This document shows positions 25,576 through 34,435 of a stretch of DNA of 60,736 nt, in pieces. The position numbers were made by a program, and so were the translations under genes. Position 1 is the stretch's first letter. Each line of letters opens with the position of its first letter. The DNA comes from JBBTXG01 sp038062375 (GTDB lineage: Bacteria; Patescibacteriota; Minisyncoccia; Minisyncoccales; UBA10102). The notes below the pieces were generated by a model. That model worked only from the letters and a program-made list of their open reading frames with translations, did no database searches and was not told where the DNA came from. The stretch is taken from the NCBI GenBank assembly GCA_038062375.1, contig JBBTXG010000002.1, positions 1 through 60,736 of the forward strand, given 5' to 3'.

Positions 25576-28500
25576 GGGTTTGAAAGTAAAAAGGAAAGAG
25601 GGTGAAAAGTACGAGGAAAGCGGGAATGCGAATTCTCATCAAAGTTCCTAAGTCCTCAATGGTCAAGGTGATTCCGGCGAATATCCCAAACGAAACAAGA
25701 ATAATCGGAAACCATCTTCTCCATTGGGGCAAGGAACGGAGAATCCCTTTTGTGGTGAAAAAGATAAAAAGAGCCCATGGAATGGTTTCTCCGAGTACGA
25801 AAAGTTGGCGAGCGTAATGAAGCTCCCATGGAAAAGGGCCAAGCGCGACCGAAGCGAACGAAAGGAAGGAATACTTGAAAAACGAGAATGGGTTTTCGAA
25901 CATCCGCTCTCGACTGTGCAAAGAATCAGATGTCCTTTCTTCTGAAATCCAAGGAAGCCTCCCTCTTTCCAAAGACTCTCGGGAGAAAAGAACCTGTTTA
26001 TCGTTTGGATTCCAAGGCTTCAAGAACAAAACAGTTTCTTCTTGGGATTTCTCGAATAAGAAGAAGGGAAATGGGGTTATCACCCTCTCCCCTCGAATTC
26101 CATTGCCCATCACCTCCACGCGAGGCGCCATGAGCACTTGCGTAACCTTTGAAATTCCATAATACCCGTAACCCCACAACACAGGAATGCATCCAACAAG
26201 CAACATCAGAAAGAGACCGTATCGAAGCCGACTGCGCCAAGCAATAGAAGAACACATAAAGAAAGAAGCCACGAAAGCAATTCCTCCGATGAGTCCCACA
26301 TAGAAACGAAAGTGCACAAGCAAAAACAAGAGCAGAAGAACTCCAAAAACATTTCTTGCCGAGAATGTTCCAAGGGTCTTGAGCATCCACAGAACAAAAC
26401 TTAACACAAGGACTGCAACAATGCTCTCCCGTAAAAGCAAACTCCCAAAATAAAGATAGCTCGGATAGAAACCAACCAGATATCCGGGAACCAGCGCCCA
26501 TCTTGCTTGTGCGCCGAGTTGTCTTGCAATCAAAAAAACAAGCACTGCGGAAAGACCCGCAAGCCACACATTCAGCATTTTCCCAAAGAGTTGGTCTGGC
26601 ACCCCAACCACGTAGATTGCTCCGATCAAGAGCGGGTAATAATGATCAAAGGTGTCATTCTCTCTAAGATGTTGCTCGATACTCTTCCAAGAAAAATCTC
26701 CCTGACGGAAATCCTGTGCAATGGAAACCGCGGCTCGATGGTAGTACTTCTGATCTCCTTCTCCTCTTCCAAATGGGTAAAACTCTGCGTAATGAACAAA
26801 CAATGTACCAATGAGATGGAAAGAAAGCACCACCGAAAACAGAAAGATAAGGGAAGGTTTCCCAAGTCCAAATCTCCTCCCCATCAGGAACGTTCCCAGG
26901 ATGAAAGAAAAAAGAAAAAGAAGTGAGAAGCCCAACGCTCTATCGAAAAGAGCGATTCCCAGGAGCATCACAATTCCTCCCAAGAAGAGGCGGCGCATTT
27001 TCAAAAATCGATCGTCTTGAGTCCGGTGGAAAAAAGATCTTATCTTCTCTTTCCACTCTCCCCACGAAAACCTCCATATACCTGCTGTCTGAATTCCCTT
27101 GACGGCAAAGGGCAAAAGCACAAGGAATGCAGGAATGCGAATGCGCATGTAGGTTCCATAATTATTGAGAAATAGCGCGAGGAGCGCAATGATTCCCAGC
27201 GCGACCATGAGGACAGGGATCATTACTCTCCATTGAGACCTCGCCGCAAAGATTCCTTTGAACACAAAAATCAAGAGCACTATCCATGGGATGGTTTCGA
27301 TCAATACAAACAGTTGGCGAGAATAACGAATATGCCATGGAAAGGGACCAAGCGCGACAGAAGCCAAAGAAGCAAGGTAGCTTTTCCCAAATATCAGGGG
27401 ATTCTCAAAATCTGCTTTTGCTGCAATGGTAGAACCAGGTTCCGGATTCTTGGGTGAAATTGAAACTGGAGAAGGGTTTTGAGAAGGCGGGGAAGGGGCT
27501 GGCAAGGGAATTTGAGGCGGAGTTGGTTTTGCAATTTGAGGCGGAGAACCAACAGAAGGAGAAACGACTTGTAATGTCCCTTGAGAAGAAGGTTTGACTT
27601 GATTCTGAAGAGCCCGGTTTATTTCTTTATCTCTCTGTTGGGCAACATCCGAATAGGCCCGGTAAGAAGCAATCACCTCTGGTTTCAGATAGTAAGCGAT
27701 CTGATCTTTGGCAAAATATCCATGCCCCCAAAATTGGGGCAAAAATCCAAGCAGAGGGAACAGAACCACTGCATACGCAAGTCTGGTCCGCCATTCGAGG
27801 CGAGGAAGGAAAAGCCATGAAACAACAAATATCCCCAATAGTATAAATCCAAGATATTCTCGGAAATGAATGAGCCAAAATACCGCAAGGGCAAAAAGGG
27901 AAAATGTGCGCCAGGAAAAATGCTTGATGAGCTTTATGACCGAAAGTAGGGCAAACAACACCAAAAAAACCACCAGACCTTCTTTGAGGAGTAGGCTTCC
28001 AAAATAGAGATAGCTGGGCAGAACACCCCCCAGATATCCGCTAAGCACTGCCGCTTTTCTGCCCAAGCCAAGCTCTAAAGCAATGAGATAGAGTACAATC
28101 ACCGAAATTCCCACAAACCACACGCTTACCATTTTTCCAATAATTTTTGCAGGCGTGGTAGCTGCATAGAGTCCTCCCAGCAACAGAGGATAATAGTGTT
28201 CGAGTTGGTATGCCTTGATGCTCGCCAATGAGAAATTTCCTTGGCGAATATCTTGGCTAATTGCTGTTCCTACACGATGGTAGATTCGCTGATCTGATCC
28301 CTCTTTCCCTCCAAAAGGATAAAACTCTCCATAATGGATAAACAGCGTGGCTCCCAAATGAACGAGTACTACAAGGAGGAAAAGAATTCCAAGGGAACTC
28401 GTATAGATGCCGATTTTCCGTATCAAAAAGAGCGTTCCCATGCTCAAGAATCCAAGCAAAAGAAATGCAAAGAGGAGTTCCTGATTCGCGAGGGCTATAC

Positions 28501-29875
28501 TCCCGAATATCAGAGAGAGAAGAAGCACTGTGCTCCTCTGCACAATCTTTTCATGAAATTTGATCCAATGCCACCAAGAGCCGATTTTGGAAAAAATTGC
28601 TTTGGTTCTTACGGGAAAAGAAAAACTCACCAACGAAAGAAGCGCGAGGAAGGCGGGAATACGAAGACGCATTGTCATGCCAGAATCCATCTCATAGAGA
28701 GAAAGCAAGAGAAACACCCCGGCGCCAAAAAGAATCAGAGGAAAGGCGACTGTGCGGCGTTCCTGGAAAGAACGAAAAATCCCTCTCCCCACCAAAAACA
28801 GCAAGAAATACCAGGGAATCGTTTCTGCAAGAAAGAAAATATTTCGAGAAGATTGTATCTCCCAAGGGAAGGGTCCGAGCAGCGCTCCAAGGAAAGACTG
28901 GGCGATCTTGCCAAGGCCAGAGAGAATACCAGAACTCATCTCAACCTCGGTCCCCACAAGAGGGAGCGCAAGCGCTTGACCAAAACTTCCTCCCCAAGCA
29001 CTTTGGGTAAGAAATTCAGAAATGAAAGGAACGAAAAGAATCAAGAGCACAACGAGCCCCAACGAGGAAATGTTCTTTCTTGGAGAAAGAGTGCTCCAAA
29101 GGATGAAAGAAAACAGGCTCGCAATTCCCAGGACAATACCAACGGAAGAACGCACGTGCGCAGCAAGAAGCAAGGCTCCGTAAAAAGAAAAAAATACCTT
29201 CCAAGAAAAAAGTTTGAGGGATTTCATGAGGAAAAGAAGTCCCGCAAGGAGAGAGACAATCAGGAGGCTGTCTTCGAGCAGAGCGCCAGAAAAAAGAAGA
29301 AAGCTTGGATACAAAGAAGCAAGGAATCCCACCAGAAGAGCTCGATGAAAAGATCCCCCGATTTCCCTGACGAGCAAAAAGAGGAAAAGAGTCGCAAGAA
29401 CTGAAAGCCAAACGCCCAAGAGCTGCCCCATGAGCACATGAGGAATCGTGAACCAATAGACATACCCCACGAGCACCGGAAAGAGATGATCCAAACCTAA
29501 ACCGCGCAAGGAAAAATTCCCTTGAGAAATGCGTTCTGCAACGTGGCGAGCTTGGGTATGATATTCCTCATAATCTGCTCCTCCGCTTATAAAAGCGTCG
29601 AAGCCCGAACCAGACAGAAAAAGAATCGGAAGGAGATGGAGAAAAAGTGCAAAGAAAAGGAGAATAAAAACTTCTTTTCTTTGTAATCCCATCCTCCAAA
29701 GTACCTCCATGGTTCCTGCCATAAGAAATACAAGTAATCCAATCCCAACAACGAGCGGATGTTCAAAGAAGAGCATCGCAATCAATGCTCCAAGAAATAA
29801 AGCAGCTTTTCTCCAGAAAGCATATTTATGAAGGAGAGTGAAAGTTGTCATGAATCTGAATAATTCCCGTATCAT
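25502..29875 (-). CDS. Giant membrane protein with three tandem GT39/ArnT-like (GT-C) modules
   Basis: A 1457-residue polytopic protein made of three repeats, about residues 1-425, 450-925 and 960-1430. Each has, in order: an extracytoplasmic Asp-x3-Tyr-His motif (D101/YH105-106, D528/YH532-533, D1041/YH1045-1046) followed by a QG[ND]FS turn; a YPS[FY]L.[FY].... [LR]E loop; LGPFPW (333-338, 842-847, 1345-1350); ETIPW; and MR[LI]RIPAFL (402-410, 910-918, 1413-1421). The last resembles the RxRxP signature near the end of GT39/PMT_2 enzymes. Module 2 carries a Pro-rich linker (about 770-815) in its external loop and module 3 a charged one (about 1255-1330). It probably uses lipid-linked donors outside the membrane. 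The start may be M9. I know of no three-module GT-C protein. Confidence 0.85.
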   Translation of the reverse strand: MIRELFRFMTTFTLLHKYAFWRKAALFLGALIAMLFFEHPLVVGIGLLVFLMAGTMEVLWRMGLQRKEVFILLFFALFLHLLPILFLSGSGFDAFISGGADYEEYHTQARHVAERISQGNFSLRGLGLDHLFPVLVGYVYWFTIPHVLMGQLLGVWLSVLATLFLFLLVREIGGSFHRALLVGFLASLYPSFLLFSGALLEDSLLIVSLLAGLLFLMKSLKLFSWKVFFSFYGALLLAAHVRSSVGIVLGIASLFSFILWSTLSPRKNISSLGLVVLLILFVPFISEFLTQSAWGGSFGQALALPLVGTEVEMSSGILSGLGKIAQSFLGALLGPFPWEIQSSRNIFFLAETIPWYFLLFLVGRGIFRSFQERRTVAFPLILFGAGVFLLLSLYEMDSGMTMRLRIPAFLALLSLVSFSFPVRTKAIFSKIGSWWHWIKFHEKIVQRSTVLLLSLIFGSIALANQELLFAFLLLGFLSMGTLFLIRKIGIYTSSLGILFLLVVLVHLGATLFIHYGEFYPFGGKEGSDQRIYHRVGTAISQDIRQGNFSLASIKAYQLEHYYPLLLGGLYAATTPAKIIGKMVSVWFVGISVIVLYLIALELGLGRKAAVLSGYLGGVLPSYLYFGSLLLKEGLVVFLVLFALLSVIKLIKHFSWRTFSLFALAVFWLIHFREYLGFILLGIFVVSWLFLPRLEWRTRLAYAVVLFPLLGFLPQFWGHGYFAKDQIAYYLKPEVIASYRAYSDVAQQRDKEINRALQNQVKPSSQGTLQVVSPSVGSPPQIAKPTPPQIPLPAPSPPSQNPSPVSISPKNPEPGSTIAAKADFENPLIFGKSYLASLASVALGPFPWHIRYSRQLFVLIETIPWIVLLIFVFKGIFAARSQWRVMIPVLMVALGIIALLALFLNNYGTYMRIRIPAFLVLLPFAVKGIQTAGIWRFSWGEWKEKIRSFFHRTQDDRFLKMRRLFLGGIVMLLGIALFDRALGFSLLFLFSFILGTFLMGRRFGLGKPSLIFLFSVVLSFHLIGTLFVHYAEFYPFGRGEGDQKYYHRAAVSIAQDFRQGDFSWKSIEQHLRENDTFDHYYPLLIGAIYVVGVPDQLFGKMLNVWLAGLSAVLVFLIARQLGAQARWALVPGYLVGFYPSYLYFGSLLLRESIVAVLVLSFVLWMLKTLGTFSARNVFGVLLLLFLLVHFRFYVGLIGGIAFVASFFMCSSIAWRSRLRYGLFLMLLVGCIPVLWGYGYYGISKVTQVLMAPRVEVMGNGIRGERVITPFPFFLFEKSQEETVLFLKPWNPNDKQVLFSRESLERGRLPWISEERTSDSLHSRERMFENPFSFFKYSFLSFASVALGPFPWELHYARQLFVLGETIPWALFIFFTTKGILRSLPQWRRWFPIILVSFGIFAGITLTIEDLGTLMRIRIPAFLVLFTLFPFYFQTHEFGGMFSKVFSFFRERNKINSSI

Positions 29876-31052
29876 AACTTACAATGCGCTCGTACAATGG
29901 AATCTGTTGGACATGAGGGAAGTGGTGATGAAGATACGCTGAAATTTCTTCTTGGAAGGGATAGGAAGAGATCAACACAGGGATTTTCGCTTTACGCAAC
30001 AATTCAGGGCTTTGAACCCAATGTCCTTCAAAAAACGTATTCCACTTCCTTGGGTTTGAATCCACAATAGCTTCAATCGCCCGTTCTCCCAAGATTCCCG
30101 ATTGAATCAATTGGGAAGTATGCCCTCCTGCGCCATAGATGATAAGTCTTTTGATTTGGGGATCCAACCGTGAACGGAGCTTTTCCAACAATGCGGTTCT
30201 CTTTTTCTGATATTCCTCCATCACGTGCTTCATCTCCTCCACGCCACTCTCCAACGGTTTCTGTCTCTCTTGTTCATTCTGGAGGAGCACTCGGATCGCA
30301 GAAATCTCGGGTACCGGCTCCATAACGATGATGCGAAGACCGAGTCTTGCAGCAAGATTTCTCAAAGAGGATTGCGTGAAATGAAGAAGGTGATGAAAGG
30401 AAAAAAAGTCAGTTAATTGTTCTGCCCATGGACGCTCGGTATCTGGAACTTCCACATAGATATACTTGCCAGGATTGGTAATTCTCTTTGCGAGTTCTAA
30501 AAACTCCATGGGATCTCGCACGTGCTCTAACACATGACGTATCGTGACGATATCAAAGCTCCCGGAGAGCTGCCGAACAAATTGCTCATTGAAAAATCCA
30601 TGAGAGATCGAAATCCCATACTTTTTCGCAGCTTCTTGACAAGCCTCGAGAGACGGCTCTACGCCGGATACCTCGTATCCTCGATCTCTTGCGAGCAAAA
30701 GCAGATCTCCGTTGAAGGCTCCTACATCAAAGAGGGTTTTACAATCAGGAGAAACATGACTCGAAAGAAATTCTAACTGCGAAATCCGAGGGGAAGCCGA
30801 AATCTCTCCAAATCTGCTGTACGTTTCGTAGTACCACTCCAGGCTTTCCTTGGAAGGTTGAGGATTTGTGTACACCATTGCGCAACGCTTACAAATCACT
30901 TGTCTTGCGAGCCAGAGAAAAAGTTCATTGTCATGCCAAAACCGAAATTTGTTTTCGTAGAGCGGCTCGAACTCTCGAGACTCACACAGAGGACAATCAA
31001 TCTCTTGAGACTCAATCGTATGCTCAAGGGTTTTCTTTGATGTTTCTCTCAT
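29826..31052 (-). CDS. Methyltransferase with N-terminal zinc ribbon and C-terminal Rossmann domain
   Basis: A 408-residue protein. Two Cys pairs (CPLCESREF, CKRCAMVYTNPQPS) form a zinc-ribbon-like head; the SAM domain has LFDVGAFNGDLLLLARDRG, GVEPS, and IVTIRHVLEHVRDPMEFL; the C-terminal part has LIIYGAGGHTSQLIQSG, similar to the end of C-methyltransferases. It may be a sugar C- or O-methyltransferase. It overlaps the giant GT-C gene by up to 50 bases and the upstream GT4 gene by four. Confidence 0.85.
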   Translation of the reverse strand: MRETSKKTLEHTIESQEIDCPLCESREFEPLYENKFRFWHDNELFLWLARQVICKRCAMVYTNPQPSKESLEWYYETYSRFGEISASPRISQLEFLSSHVSPDCKTLFDVGAFNGDLLLLARDRGYEVSGVEPSLEACQEAAKKYGISISHGFFNEQFVRQLSGSFDIVTIRHVLEHVRDPMEFLELAKRITNPGKYIYVEVPDTERPWAEQLTDFFSFHHLLHFTQSSLRNLAARLGLRIIVMEPVPEISAIRVLLQNEQERQKPLESGVEEMKHVMEEYQKKRTALLEKLRSRLDPQIKRLIIYGAGGHTSQLIQSGILGERAIEAIVDSNPRKWNTFFEGHWVQSPELLRKAKIPVLISSYPFQEEISAYLHHHFPHVQQIPLYERIVSYDTGIIQIHDNFHSPS

Positions 31053-32044
31053 AGGTTTTTGAGAAGAGAAATCCAGGCATTTCCAAATTTTTCCAATGTA
31101 AACTCTTTTGCAAAAAGATGTCCTTCCTCCCCCCTCTTTTCTTGAATCTGTGGGTTGGTCAACAAAAACTCTACTTTTCCTTTCAAGTCACGAAAATCTT
31201 CACAGATGATTTGTCTCCCTCCCTCCAGAAGTTCTCGCATGCCTGCAATTCCAGATCCAATCACCGGAGTTTTTACAAGCATTGCTTCATGCGCGGTTCT
31301 GCACCATCCTTCTTTCAATTTGGACATTGCAAGCGCCACGCACGAAGCTTTCAGCAAAGTCAAATACTCCCGGTATCTCACTTGAAAGTTTCTTACCGGA
31401 AGCTTCACTTCTTGTCGCCCGGAGGTTACCAGATGCACGGGAAGATGCTTTAACGCATGATATGCTTCCACCACTCCTTTTGGTCTTTGGCAATTCCCCA
31501 GATAGATAATTGGTTTCCCTTGGAGGCCGTACCTCTCCTTGAACTCTTGAACTTCTTGGGCTGGAATCTCAAATGAAGCAGAATCAAATCCATTATAGAT
31601 AACATGGATATTGGAATATCCTTTGTTTCCGAAATACTCTTTCCAAAATTGAGAAACCACCACAATCGCATCTATTTTTTTCAGGTTGCGAAAGAAAAGT
31701 TTCGTGAGAACAAAAAATACGGGCTGGGAGACCAAAGGGAATCCTGAAAAATCAAGATGATGCATAATCGCCACATTCTTTCCTTGAGTTCTATCAAAAG
31801 GCAGGGTGAGCACCGAATAAAAATCTCGAATCCAGATATCCTTTTCTCCTTTCAAACGCGAAAGACGCAAGAGGGACTCGGGAATCTTAAGGTATCGAAA
31901 TCTCTTGAGATGCTTGGCTTGCATATCCACAAGTTCCACATCAAAGTTTCCGGATACCATATCCCTTGCTTGTTCGTTGTACACAATCGCCCCTTGTTTT
32001 CGCAGGGAAATCTCGATCCACCCTATTGTCTTTCTTGTATCCAT
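31049..32044 (-). CDS. GT4-family glycosyltransferase
   Basis: A protein of about 331 residues with a GT-B fold. Seen are VAIMHHLDFSG, VVVSQFWKEYFGNKGYSNIHVIYNGFD, PIIYLGNCQRPKGVVEAYHALK, and LAMSKLKEGWCRTAHEAMLVKTPVIGSGIAGMREL with the E-x-donor site. The start MDTRKTIGWIEISL (32044) lies after the previous stop; ATG 32095 would overlap by 26 bases. A segment LTLPFDRTQGK before VAIMHH is encoded by a sequence resembling a degenerate copy of the dispersed repeat (31785-31810) and looks like an in-frame insertion. Confidence 0.87.
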   Translation of the reverse strand: MDTRKTIGWIEISLRKQGAIVYNEQARDMVSGNFDVELVDMQAKHLKRFRYLKIPESLLRLSRLKGEKDIWIRDFYSVLTLPFDRTQGKNVAIMHHLDFSGFPLVSQPVFFVLTKLFFRNLKKIDAIVVVSQFWKEYFGNKGYSNIHVIYNGFDSASFEIPAQEVQEFKERYGLQGKPIIYLGNCQRPKGVVEAYHALKHLPVHLVTSGRQEVKLPVRNFQVRYREYLTLLKASCVALAMSKLKEGWCRTAHEAMLVKTPVIGSGIAGMRELLEGGRQIICEDFRDLKGKVEFLLTNPQIQEKRGEEGHLFAKEFTLEKFGNAWISLLKNL

Positions 32045-32069
32045 AACCAACAGTTCAGATGCCACCGTC

Positions 32070-33596
32070 TTATCGTTTGATAATATACAAAGCAAGTTCG
32101 TTGCCCAAATGTTCTGGCTTTTCTAAACTTTGCGTTCCTCCTTCCATACGCACTCCTTCCTCGGAGACAAATCTCCCGTTCGGAATATCATACCAGTACA
32201 AATCGTATATCCCTTGACTCATCCCTTCAAGCCCCATGTTTCCCTGAAGATTCCACGCATAGAGAATATAACTTTCTCCCGGATTTGCCAACACGTACTC
32301 GGTGCCTCCAGATGCCAACTCATCGGAAGGCGTCATTTCATCGAAAGTCGTTGATTCAAAGAATTGTTGGAGCCTTCTCATATCTCCGAGCATCTCTTGA
32401 GTTGGGGTACTATTCTCGTAGTAAGGGTTCCACGCGCCAAAGGTCAAATGGAAAGCGCCAGCCATTGCAATTGCCCAATGAATCTTGCGAAGCGTTTCTC
32501 GATCCCCTCTTTGGAGAACTTCAATGAGGGGTATAATCTCTCCATACACTACTGCATATCCCTTCTTTGCAGCCCGAACCGCTCCAACCGCATGGCGATG
32601 ATATTCTCGAGAATCATTACTCCCCTCTTGCAGTTGAATGAACAGAGCATCGATGTTTCGGTCACCTTCAAATCGAGAAAAAGTTGCGGGTTTTAACACA
32701 TGAACCCCAATGCCATGTTTATAGTCGTCTGTTTGGCCAATCGTCTCTGCGATTTTTTTCGTGTGCGGCACATACTCTTGCCAAGATACATGAAGAAATG
32801 CAAAAAGAATCAACGAACTCCCTCCTAGGATAAGGAAAGAAAATCCAATCAGCCCAAGATATCTCCTCTCCATCCTTTTGAGAAAGACGACAATGGCATA
32901 CGAAAGAATGAGGAGAAATGCAATACCCAAAAAGAAACTCGTTCCTCGATGTTCTCCAAAAAATCTCGCACAAAACTCGAGCGCGCCCCTGATTTTCACT
33001 GCAAGAGGTACGAAGAAATCAGGAACTTGTCTGGCAGACATTTCCTCTGTCTCCTCCATGACCACCCAAACAAGATTCTTGTGGTGCTCAAAACGATTCA
33101 CCAACGTTTCAATAAAATAGCGTTCTTGGGGATGCAGATTCCCTTGAAGATTCATCGGCCACCCAAGCTCCGATCGAATGGAAATTCCGTCATCATAAAA
33201 GAAAAATACGATCGTAATTCCGGCCTTTTCCATGTCATCGAACCATTCTTCCCACTGGTGAAGAATATCCTCGTCAAGCTCTCCCTGAACATCAGAATCA
33301 ACAAAAGGATTCTCCGTCAAATCTCCATCGCCGTGAGAACGCAACGCCAACACAACCATTGCATTCCCTCCAGAACTTTTCACGCGCTCGATGAGCTCTT
33401 TTTGATCTCCATTCCTTGTGCCATCAGGGTTTCGTATCCCTCGATAGAGAAACCCTTCGGGGTCTGCCAGACCAATAAGAAAAGGATGCCTATCAAGATC
33501 CGTGAGAACCCGACCTTCACTGCCCGCACCCTCCAAGGGAATAAATCCCCAAAAGACCATTGAACCCAAAAGAAGTAAAAAAAGAAATGTTCTCAT
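32070..33596 (-). CDS. Membrane-anchored glycoside-hydrolase-like protein (DUF4038 type)
   Basis: A 508-residue exported protein. A signal peptide (MRTFLFLLLLGSMVFWGF) is followed by a TIM-barrel-like half (DLDRHPFLIGLADPEGFLYRG, NAMVVLALRSHGDGD, WEEWFDDMEKAGITIVFFFYDD) resembling DUF4038/apiosidase-like hydrolases. Two membrane helices follow (near residues 220-265), then the second barrel half (YAVVYGEI, AMAGAFHLTFGAWN) and a C-terminal beta domain (YVLANPGESYILYAWN...YDLYWYDIPNGRF) like the domain that follows DUF4038. Two membrane spans inside the barrel region are unusual. Start 33596 gives an ATGA overlap with the FkbM gene. Activity is unproven. Confidence 0.75.
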   Translation of the reverse strand: MRTFLFLLLLGSMVFWGFIPLEGAGSEGRVLTDLDRHPFLIGLADPEGFLYRGIRNPDGTRNGDQKELIERVKSSGGNAMVVLALRSHGDGDLTENPFVDSDVQGELDEDILHQWEEWFDDMEKAGITIVFFFYDDGISIRSELGWPMNLQGNLHPQERYFIETLVNRFEHHKNLVWVVMEETEEMSARQVPDFFVPLAVKIRGALEFCARFFGEHRGTSFFLGIAFLLILSYAIVVFLKRMERRYLGLIGFSFLILGGSSLILFAFLHVSWQEYVPHTKKIAETIGQTDDYKHGIGVHVLKPATFSRFEGDRNIDALFIQLQEGSNDSREYHRHAVGAVRAAKKGYAVVYGEIIPLIEVLQRGDRETLRKIHWAIAMAGAFHLTFGAWNPYYENSTPTQEMLGDMRRLQQFFESTTFDEMTPSDELASGGTEYVLANPGESYILYAWNLQGNMGLEGMSQGIYDLYWYDIPNGRFVSEEGVRMEGGTQSLEKPEHLGNELALYIIKR

Positions 33597-34435
33597 GTGG
33601 TGCTGCTTCTCTCTAACCATACATCTCCTTGATAAGGAGATCCCTCTTTTATCCGTCGTACTTGGAATCCCTTGGTGCCAAGAAACTTCACGAGCGCAGA
33701 TCCCGTGTTCTTCGTATCTCCCAAATGGTTGTGGTACTCCAACCGTATCTCTCTGATGCGAGAAAAGTATGGATCGGGAAGATGATACAAAATATCGTAT
33801 TCTGCTCCTTCGCAATCTATCTTCAAAAGATCACATCGCAAAATCCCATTGCTTTCAAAAACTTCGTCTAAAGGAATGCACTCTACCTCTATGAATTTTT
33901 GAGCAGAGATCTTTCCTGGAGAAAACTGCGCGTGAAAAGGCGACTCATGGATAGGAAGAAAAGAGTGGAGGGGCGATTCTCCCAGGTACAATCGTCTTTT
34001 CTCTCGCCTTCCACTGACCGCATAGGGATAGGGAGAAATTCTGTCTTCCAATCCATTGCGTGCAATGTTTTCTTTGAGCAGAGAGAAATTCTCTGGCATT
34101 GGCTCATAGGCATATACCCTTACCCCCGGCGATTGACACGCATACAGAGCATAGACTCCAATGTTTGCCCCAATATCAATAAGGACGGCGTTTGGAGGAG
34201 GGGGTTCTCCATAATCTTTTTTGATAAAGATCACTGCAATGGTGCCTGAACTCATGCCGTCTCCGGTTCTGATGTTCATGCCGTTTCGCAATGCGTAGAC
34301 ACGCCCCTTGTTGGTGAGTCCGACATAATCGAAAACAAACGGAATCCAATTCTTAACACTTCTCCAAATGCGTGGAATATACGTTACGTATGAAAAGGCG
34401 TGGGGAGAAACGATCTCTTTGATTTTCCTTCTCAT
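33593..34435 (-). CDS. FkbM-family methyltransferase
   Basis: A 280-residue SAM-dependent methyltransferase. It has VLIDIGANIGVYALYAC (motif I), VYAYEPMPENFSLLKENIARNGL, YPYAVSGRREKRRLYLG, CDLLKIDCEGAEYDILYHL and EIRLEYHNHLGD, the typical FkbM order. FkbM enzymes methylate sugar or polyketide hydroxyls. It overlaps the GH57-like gene upstream and the DUF4038-like gene downstream by four bases each, so all three are one translational unit. Confidence 0.92.
   Translation of the reverse strand: MRRKIKEIVSPHAFSYVTYIPRIWRSVKNWIPFVFDYVGLTNKGRVYALRNGMNIRTGDGMSSGTIAVIFIKKDYGEPPPPNAVLIDIGANIGVYALYACQSPGVRVYAYEPMPENFSLLKENIARNGLEDRISPYPYAVSGRREKRRLYLGESPLHSFLPIHESPFHAQFSPGKISAQKFIEVECIPLDEVFESNGILRCDLLKIDCEGAEYDILYHLPDPYFSRIREIRLEYHNHLGDTKNTGSALVKFLGTKGFQVRRIKEGSPYQGDVWLERSSTT

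Noticed and set aside
28334..29404. 356-codon plus-strand open frame rich in Lys, Glu and Arg
   Set aside because: It is the antisense of membrane segments of the triple GT-C protein; Phe/Leu codons read in reverse give Lys/Glu, so this is a shadow.
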